Below are positions 1-5,661 of a stretch of DNA of 5,661 bases, one piece after another; position 1 is the stretch's first letter, and the number at the start of each line of letters is the position of its first letter. Below the pieces are notes generated by a model. It searched no databases. It saw only the letters and a list, made by a program, of their open reading frames with translations, and was not told the origin of the DNA. This stretch comes from Planctomycetota bacterium. Lineage in GTDB: Bacteria > Planctomycetota > GCA-002687715 > DRQF01. The translations under genes were made by a program, and so were the position numbers. The stretch is from contig JAJRYU010000510.1 in the NCBI GenBank assembly GCA_024275615.1, positions 1-5,661 on the forward strand, given 5' to 3'.

Positions 1-3000
1 CTACAGCACACCCTTCAAGGTGCGTTGCCGCCTGAACAAGGCGGAGCCTGTCGAAGAAGAGGTCTATCTCGGTGAGATTCCGATCATGGTCGGTGGCGGC
101 GAGTTTATCGTCAATGGCGCCGAGCGTGTGATCGTGAGTCAGTTGCACCGTTCCCCTGGTGTTGACTTCTCTTGCGATGTGCAAACAAACGAGAAGAAAC
201 TTCACTCGTGCTGGATTATTCCGGAGCGGGGTTCATGGATTGAAATCTCCGTGAGCAAAAAAGAGGCCTTGCACGTCAAGATCGATCAGAGCGGCAAATT
301 CTTGTCAACAACTCTGCTGCGTGCCATGGATGAGCGTTACTCAACTGATGAGGACATCATTCGTCTCTTCCACAAGACCAAGAAAATCAAAGTCGATGCC
401 AAGAGCGGCACGAAGCTGAAAGACAAGTTTGTTGTTGGTGATGTTGTTGACGCGGAAACTGGCGAAATCCTGATTAGCTCAGGTGAGCAGCTGACGGAAG
501 AATACATCAAAATTCTCCAGGCTTCCAAGCTCAAGTCCGTTGAGGTTATCGAAAAAGTCACTGACTTTTTGATCTTGAATACTCTGCGGGAAGACAACGT
601 TAAGAGCCATGACGAAGCCCTCCTAAAGATCTACAGCCGCTTTCGCCCTGGCAACCCACCACAAATTGAAAAAGCCAAGGACCTGTTCAGGGAGAAATTC
701 TACGATCCGGCCCGCTACCGTCTGGGCAAGGTTGGCCGCTTCCGCCTGAACCGAAAATTCAAGCAGAGTGTTGGTGACGACGTCATGACCCTCCAAGCAG
801 AGGACATGATCAACTCGATCAGTTATTTGCTCCAACTTCGAGCTGGCAGTGGCCAGCTGGATGATATCGATCACCTTGGTAACCGTCGTGTTCGGACCAT
901 TGCTGAACTCGCTGCCGATGAGTTTCGCAAGGGTTTCTTGAAGCTTCGCAAGACAGCTCAAGAGCGCATGAACATCGAGAAAGAAAACGTCACCCCGCGC
1001 AGCTTGATTAACGCCAAGACTATTAGCTCCGCGATTGACTATTTCTTTGGCCGAGGAGAGTTGTCTCAGGTTGTCGACCAGACCAACCCTCTCAGCCAGT
1101 TGACTCATGAGCGCAGGCTTTCTGCTCTCGGCCCTGGTGGTCTCAACAGAAAGCGCGCTGGCTTTGAAGTGCGCGACGTTCATATTTCTCACTATGGTCG
1201 GATCTGCCCTATTGAGACCCCAGAAGGTACGAACATCGGTCTGATTGCTTCTCTTGGCATCTATGCGGATGTTGACGAGTACGGCTTCTTGATCACTCCG
1301 TATCGGAAGGTCAAGAAAGGCAAAGTTACTGACGACGTGGTGTGGTTGCGAGCTGACCAAGAGGGTGAGTCGATCATTTCGCCAGCGGATACTCCGGTGG
1401 AAGACAACGGTGATTTCACCAACGAGAGGGTGTTGTCCCGCGTTATGGGTGATTTCCGTTTTGTTGACGGCAAGACAGTCCAATTCATGGACGTTTCACC
1501 GAAACAAATCGTTGGCGTGTCCTCCAGTTTGATTCCCTTCCTTGAGCACGATGATGCTAACCGTGCTTTGATGGGATCGAACATGCAACGTCAGGCCGTA
1601 CCTCTGCTCCGCACGGACCCACCTTGCGTGGCCACGGGCATGGAGAGAGAGGTGGCCAAAAACTCTGGCATGGTGGTGCGAGCCATCAACGCTGGTGTTG
1701 CTAAGTACGTTTCGGCCACTGAAATCCATGTTGGTGATGATCTTTACAACTTGCGCAAGTTCACTGGTTTGAACGAGCGGACGTGCTTGAACCAAAAGCC
1801 AATCATCAAAGAAGGCGAAGAGATCGCAGCCGGTCAAGTGATTGCTGACGGTGCCGCCACCCACGATGGCGAACTGGCTTTGGGCCGGAACATCCTGGTC
1901 GGTTTCATGACTTGGGATGGCTACAACTTTGAGGATGCTGTCCTTATCAGTGAAAAGCTGGTGAAGGAGGACATGTTCACCTCCATTCATATCGATGAAT
2001 TCGAAATCGAGATTCGCGAGACCAAACTTGGACGGGAGGAGTTCACACGTGATATTCCCAACGTCCCGGAGCGCGCACTCAAAAATCTTGACGAAGACGG
2101 CATCTGCCAGATTGGTACCAAGGTTCGTCCCGGTGACATCCTCGTTGGCAAGGTCGCACCCAAGAGCAAGAACGAATTGTCGCCTGAGGAAAAACTTCTT
2201 CACGCGATTTTCGGTCGTGCCGGTGAAGACGTAAAGAATGATTCCTTGGAAGCGCCTTCGGGTTGCGAAGGTATCATCATCGATACGCAAAAATTCTCTC
2301 GGAAAGTCAACATGACTGAAGAGGAGCGCCAGAAGAATCTTGCTGAGATCAAGAAAGCGGAAACTCGCTTCCTCGGTCGCTATCGTGACACTCTTGATCA
2401 GTTGATCGTGCGATTGACTGAAATCAATGGCAGCGACCTCGTCGATTCGACGACGGGGGACAAGATCACCGCTGACAGCGCCGAGAATTATTATCTCTGC
2501 AAGCTCGTTCGGGAGCAGATCCTGACCGCTGTTGATGCCGAATTCGGCAAGGGCAAGAAACGGGAGACCGCTCAGAACGCAGTTAAGGCCTATCTCGATC
2601 GTATCGACAACTTCGAAGGCGAGAAGACCAAGTTGGTCAATCGTTTGTCCCGTGGTGATGAATTGCCAACGGGTGTTCTTGAGATGGTCAAGGTCTTCAT
2701 CGCCACAAAACGTCACATGTCTGTTGGCGACAAGATCGCTGGTCGCCATGGCAACAAGGGTGTCATCGCGCGAGTTTTGCCGGAAGCTGACATGCCGTTT
2801 ACAGCGGACGGCAATCCCATTGATTTATGCTTGAATCCTCTGGGCGTTCCTTCGCGAATGAATGTTGGACAGATCCTCGAGACTCACCTGGGGTGGGCGG
2901 CAAAGACACTTGACTTCCAAGCCATCACACCGGTTTTTGCTGGTGCGAAGGAGACGGACATTGAAGCTGTCCTCGAAGAAGCGGGGTTGCCGAAGTCCGG

Positions 3001-3433
3001 CAAGATTCAACTTTATGACGGTCGTACCGGCGCTCCCTACGAGCAGGAAACGACTGTCGGCTACATGTACATCCTGAAGCTTCACCATCTGGTTGATGAA
3101 AAGGTGCATGCCCGAGCAACGGGACCATACTCCTTGATTACTCAGCAACCTCTCGGTGGTAAGGCTCGATTTGGTGGTCAGAGATTTGGCGAGATGGAAG
3201 TTTGGGCGCTGGAAGCTTATGGCGCCGCCTATATCTTGCAGGAATTGCTGACGGTCAAGTCTGACGATGTCGACGGCCGTACCAAGATCTACGAGTCCAT
3301 GGTTAAGGGCGAAAATACGCTCGAAGCCGGAACACCAGTCAGTTTCGATGTTCTCTGCCACGAGCTTCGCGGGCTCTGCTTGAATGTGGAACTTCGGAAG
3401 CACGACGACATGAGCGCGGTCCTTGGGGCCTAA
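1..3433 (+). CDS. rpoB: DNA-directed RNA polymerase subunit beta (5'-truncated by window edge)
   Basis: Beta subunit of core RNA polymerase, which makes RNA from a DNA template in the cytoplasm. The gene runs in from the left edge: the first whole codon is at 2-4 and the frame reads YSTPFKVRCRL, matching E. coli beta from about residue 92. The GTG at 20 is an internal Val codon, not the start. The 1143 visible residues end at TAA 3431-3433. Landmarks in order: ERVIVSQLHRSPGV (122-163); a single small barrel-like insert (about 431-550); rifampicin cluster I (1061-1129) with Q513, D516, H526, R529, S531 and L533 (E. coli numbers) all kept; GYNFED with the conserved Glu-Asp pair at 1931-1936; flap region LLHAIFG (about 2190-2215); a Lys/Glu-rich helical insert (2300-2650); GDKIAGRHGNKG with the active-site lysines at 2732 and 2756; and the clamp-contacting C terminus PLGGKARFGGQRFGEMEVW (from 3149). 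A tail of about 12 residues follows the usual end. Estimated full length is about 1235 residues, shorter than E. coli (1342). Identification is certain. Confidence 0.98.
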   Translation, partial: YSTPFKVRCRLNKAEPVEEEVYLGEIPIMVGGGEFIVNGAERVIVSQLHRSPGVDFSCDVQTNEKKLHSCWIIPERGSWIEISVSKKEALHVKIDQSGKFLSTTLLRAMDERYSTDEDIIRLFHKTKKIKVDAKSGTKLKDKFVVGDVVDAETGEILISSGEQLTEEYIKILQASKLKSVEVIEKVTDFLILNTLREDNVKSHDEALLKIYSRFRPGNPPQIEKAKDLFREKFYDPARYRLGKVGRFRLNRKFKQSVGDDVMTLQAEDMINSISYLLQLRAGSGQLDDIDHLGNRRVRTIAELAADEFRKGFLKLRKTAQERMNIEKENVTPRSLINAKTISSAIDYFFGRGELSQVVDQTNPLSQLTHERRLSALGPGGLNRKRAGFEVRDVHISHYGRICPIETPEGTNIGLIASLGIYADVDEYGFLITPYRKVKKGKVTDDVVWLRADQEGESIISPADTPVEDNGDFTNERVLSRVMGDFRFVDGKTVQFMDVSPKQIVGVSSSLIPFLEHDDANRALMGSNMQRQAVPLLRTDPPCVATGMEREVAKNSGMVVRAINAGVAKYVSATEIHVGDDLYNLRKFTGLNERTCLNQKPIIKEGEEIAAGQVIADGAATHDGELALGRNILVGFMTWDGYNFEDAVLISEKLVKEDMFTSIHIDEFEIEIRETKLGREEFTRDIPNVPERALKNLDEDGICQIGTKVRPGDILVGKVAPKSKNELSPEEKLLHAIFGRAGEDVKNDSLEAPSGCEGIIIDTQKFSRKVNMTEEERQKNLAEIKKAETRFLGRYRDTLDQLIVRLTEINGSDLVDSTTGDKITADSAENYYLCKLVREQILTAVDAEFGKGKKRETAQNAVKAYLDRIDNFEGEKTKLVNRLSRGDELPTGVLEMVKVFIATKRHMSVGDKIAGRHGNKGVIARVLPEADMPFTADGNPIDLCLNPLGVPSRMNVGQILETHLGWAAKTLDFQAITPVFAGAKETDIEAVLEEAGLPKSGKIQLYDGRTGAPYEQETTVGYMYILKLHHLVDEKVHARATGPYSLITQQPLGGKARFGGQRFGEMEVWALEAYGAAYILQELLTVKSDDVDGRTKIYESMVKGENTLEAGTPVSFDVLCHELRGLCLNVELRKHDDMSAVLGA

Positions 3434-3435
3434 GC

Positions 3436-3440
3436 GAGGG
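3436..3440 (+). promoter_or_regulatory. Shine-Dalgarno site for rpoC
   Basis: GAGGG lies in the 15-base gap between the rpoB stop and the rpoC ATG, 8 bases upstream of the ATG. It can pair with the CCUCC end of 16S rRNA. It supports ATG 3449 as the rpoC start, because no other ATG, GTG or TTG lies in frame between the rpoB TAA and 3449. rpoC is therefore translated from its own site on the shared transcript, probably helped by ribosomes finishing rpoB. Confidence 0.75.
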
Positions 3441-3448
3441 TAGAAAGA

Positions 3449-5661
3449 ATGAGTACAATTCAAAGTCGAGTCAATGATGTGTCCGCAGTGACTATCCGAA
3501 TGGCCTCCCCGGCTGATATTAGGAACTGGTCCTATGGCGAAGTCAAGAAGCCCGAAACCATCAATTACCGAACTTATCGTTCGGAAAAAGAAGGTCTCTT
3601 TTGCGAGCGTATCTTCGGACCTGAAAAGGACTGGGAATGTGCCTGCGGTAAATACAAAGGAATCAAGCACAAGGGCATCATCTGTGATCGATGCGGTGTG
3701 CTTGTGACCCACTCTCGTGTGCGCCGGAGTCGGATGGGGCATATCAACTTGGCCGCACCCGTTGGGCACATTTGGTTCTTCAAAGCCATGCCCAGTCGGA
3801 TGGGCACGTTGTTGGCCATGAAGACGTCGGATTTGGAAAAGGTCATCTATTTCCAAGACTACGTTGTGGTCGATCCCGGCAACCCAGAAGAGACAGGCCT
3901 CCAAGAAATCCAGCTCTTGACTGAAGACGATTATCGTCAAGCGAAAATCAAGTTTGGCAACAAGTTTGAAGCTGCCATGGGTGCTGAGGCCATCAAGAAA
4001 CTCTTGATGAAACTGGACCTCAACAAGATCTCGGTCGAGTTGCGCCAAGAACTTCAAGAAACCCGTTCTAAGCAACGGGCGAAGGACATCGTCAAGCGCC
4101 TTGGTACTGTTGAAGCACTCCGTGATTCAGAGAACCGAGCCGAGTGGATGATTTTGGACGTTGTTCCTGTCATTCCCCCAGATCTTCGGCCCCTTGTGTT
4201 GCTTGAGAGTGGCAACTTTGCCAGTTCAGACTTGAACGATCTCTATCGTCGTCTCATCAACCGCAACAATCGCTTGAAGAAGTTCCTCGACCTGAACGCC
4301 CCCGAAGTCATCATTCGCAATGAAAAGCGCATGTTGCAGCAATCCGTTGATGCCCTTTTTGACAACGCACGCTGCCGCCGCAGTGTTCTCGGTTCGAACA
4401 ATCGCCCGCTCAAGTCTTTGACCGACATGATCAAGGGCAAGCAGGGTCGTTTCCGCGAGAACCTTCTTGGTAAGCGCGTGGACTATTCGGCGCGAAGCGT
4501 CATTGTCGTGGGACCGGACCTGAAACTGCACCAATGCGGTTTGCCTAAGAAGATCGCTCTGGAGCTGTACCAACCCTTCATTATTCGTCGTCTCAAGGAG
4601 CTTGGTTTTGCGGATACGATTCGCAGTGCGAAGAAGATGCTTGAGCGCAAGGACGACGAAGTTTGGGATATCTTGGAAGAGGTGATCGACGAGCATCCAG
4701 TTCTTTTGAACCGTGCCCCAACTCTTCACCGTATGGGCATCCAAGCTTTTGAACCGACTTTGATTGAAGGCAACGCTATCCGCTTGCATCCTTTGGTCTG
4801 CACTGGTTTCAATGCTGACTTTGATGGTGACCAGATGGCTGTTCACTTGCCATTGTCCTATGAAGCGCAAGTGGAAGCGCGGACATTGATGTTGGCGCCC
4901 CATAACATCTTCTCACCAGCCAGTGGCCATCCGATCATCTCGCCAACGCAGGACGTTGTGCTCGGCTCCTTCTATCTGACAACTGATCAGCCGAATGCGC
5001 TGCTTTACCCCCGCACGTTCTCTGGTCCGCTGGAAGTGATGACGGCATTCGCCAATGGCAAGATCAAGACTCACACGAAAATCAAAGTGAGGTTGCCGGG
5101 ACAACGGACGATTTTTAATCGCGACAACGAATACGAAGCTACGAATGAGATCCTGCAGACCACTGTCGGCCGAATCTTGTTTAACGACATCCTTCATGAG
5201 GGTATTAAGTATTACAACGTTGAGATGTCCAAGAAGACACTCTCGCGGGTCATCACCGATTGCCACAAGCGCCTGGGCCGCAAGTTCACTTTGGCACTGC
5301 TGGATGACTTGAAAGAGATCGGTTTCAAGTCCGCCACACGCGCTGGTCTGTCATTCGCCAAAGGCGATATGCGGATGCCAGCGAAAAAGGGTGCCATTAT
5401 TAAGGCTGCGGAAGAAAAGGTCCAAGGCATCGAAGACAACTACGCCAACGGTGTCATTACCGATGGTGAGCGTTACAACCAGATCATCGATACTTGGACC
5501 CACACCCGTGAGGAAATCGGCGAAGAGATGATGGCGGAGCTGAAGGATGACTTTGGCGACGATGGTGTTCGTGTCAACCCGATCTTTATGATGGCTGCTT
5601 CCGGTGCTCGTGGTTCAGTGGAACAGATTCGCCAGCTTGCCGGAATGCGTGGTCTCATGGC
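3449..5661 (+). CDS. rpoC: DNA-directed RNA polymerase subunit beta' (3'-truncated by window edge)
   Basis: Catalytic beta' subunit of core RNA polymerase. The start ATG is set by the Shine-Dalgarno site and by alignment to the usual N terminus (MASPADIRNWSYGEVKKPET). The frame is open to the right edge: 737 whole codons plus two bases, about half of a normal beta'. Seen in order: the zinc ribbon with Cys64, Cys66, Cys79 and Cys82 (E. coli C70/C72/C85/C88); clamp; lid (250-259, VLLESGNFAS); rudder region (about 305-325); DYSARSVIVVGP (345-356); HPVLLNRAPTLHR (416-428); the catalytic Mg loop NADFDGD at 455-461 with Asp457, Asp459 and Asp461; and the rim-helix segment GERYNQIIDTW (674-684). The last residues, QIRQLAGMRGLM, match E. 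coli just past residue 740, so bridge helix, trigger loop and jaw lie outside. Several residues equivalent to E. coli ppGpp contacts differ. No frameshift or internal stop is present. Cotranscribed with rpoB, 15 bases downstream. Confidence 0.98.
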   Translation, partial: MSTIQSRVNDVSAVTIRMASPADIRNWSYGEVKKPETINYRTYRSEKEGLFCERIFGPEKDWECACGKYKGIKHKGIICDRCGVLVTHSRVRRSRMGHINLAAPVGHIWFFKAMPSRMGTLLAMKTSDLEKVIYFQDYVVVDPGNPEETGLQEIQLLTEDDYRQAKIKFGNKFEAAMGAEAIKKLLMKLDLNKISVELRQELQETRSKQRAKDIVKRLGTVEALRDSENRAEWMILDVVPVIPPDLRPLVLLESGNFASSDLNDLYRRLINRNNRLKKFLDLNAPEVIIRNEKRMLQQSVDALFDNARCRRSVLGSNNRPLKSLTDMIKGKQGRFRENLLGKRVDYSARSVIVVGPDLKLHQCGLPKKIALELYQPFIIRRLKELGFADTIRSAKKMLERKDDEVWDILEEVIDEHPVLLNRAPTLHRMGIQAFEPTLIEGNAIRLHPLVCTGFNADFDGDQMAVHLPLSYEAQVEARTLMLAPHNIFSPASGHPIISPTQDVVLGSFYLTTDQPNALLYPRTFSGPLEVMTAFANGKIKTHTKIKVRLPGQRTIFNRDNEYEATNEILQTTVGRILFNDILHEGIKYYNVEMSKKTLSRVITDCHKRLGRKFTLALLDDLKEIGFKSATRAGLSFAKGDMRMPAKKGAIIKAAEEKVQGIEDNYANGVITDGERYNQIIDTWTHTREEIGEEMMAELKDDFGDDGVRVNPIFMMAASGARGSVEQIRQLAGMRGLM

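Noticed and set aside
20..22. GTG as the start of rpoB
   Set aside because: The frame stays open to the left edge, and the preceding codons (YSTPFK) match conserved beta sequence, so this is an internal Val codon in a gene cut by the window edge.
623..1483. Long open frame on the minus strand inside rpoB
   Set aside because: It is antisense to highly conserved rpoB codons, its product resembles no family I know, and it arises from the codon usage of the real gene.
1496..2749. 417-codon open frame on the minus strand inside rpoB
   Set aside because: Mirror of the rpoB frame; the opposite strand encodes the conserved polymerase core, and no separate gene signals are seen.
3434..3448. Promoter or terminator between rpoB and rpoC
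   Set aside because: Only 15 bases separate the genes. There is room for a ribosome binding site but not for a hairpin with a T-run or a -35/-10 pair.
2825..4075. 416-codon minus-strand open frame spanning the rpoB-rpoC junction
   Set aside because: It is long because the two genes share a frame and similar codon use. It has no recognisable protein motif and covers conserved residues of both subunits.
4226..4903. 225-codon minus-strand open frame inside rpoC
   Set aside because: Antisense shadow over the lid-to-active-site region, including the NADFDGD codons; no independent evidence of coding.
1..5661. Mobile element, CRISPR array, tRNA or other accessory system hidden in the window
   Set aside because: Apart from 15 bases, the whole window is intact rpoB and rpoC coding sequence. 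No repeats, inverted ends or RNA gene structures were seen.

Overview
The window holds part of a bacterial RNA polymerase operon on the + strand: the 3' nine-tenths of rpoB (beta subunit, open at the left edge), a 15-base gap with a ribosome binding site, and the 5' half of rpoC (beta' subunit, open at the right edge). Both reading frames are intact, with no frameshift, internal stop or inserted element. Apart from the 15-base gap, every base is coding on the + strand.

Layout: 1-3433 rpoB, lacking about 90 N-terminal residues; 3434-3448 intergenic, with a GAGGG Shine-Dalgarno at 3436-3440; 3449-5661 rpoC, the first 737 codons. rpoC ends before the bridge helix and trigger loop. The two genes are tightly spaced and surely co-transcribed. 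Their products form the two jaws of core RNA polymerase: beta supplies the rifampicin pocket, flap and two active-site lysines, and beta' supplies the zinc ribbon, lid, rudder and the Mg-binding NADFDGD loop. No promoter or terminator is visible, as expected inside an operon.

Organism: the proteins are clearly bacterial and not proteobacterial. Wording such as LSQVVDQTNPLSQLTHERR and HAIFGRAGEDVKNDSLE in beta, and AMPSRMG, VDYSARSV and IIRRLKELGFADTI in beta', resembles the Planctomycetota/Verrucomicrobiota/Chlamydiota (PVC) group as I remember it. I favour Verrucomicrobiota, Planctomycetota or a neighbouring lineage, but this rests on recalled sequences and not on a search. Base composition is slightly above half G+C by eye.

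I see no new biological system here; this is a core housekeeping locus. The points worth a second look are residue-level: loss of most of the E. coli-type ppGpp contacts in beta', an unusual Asp-to-Gly change, a changed lid, a compact beta architecture, and rpoB and rpoC lying in the same frame with only one stop codon between them.
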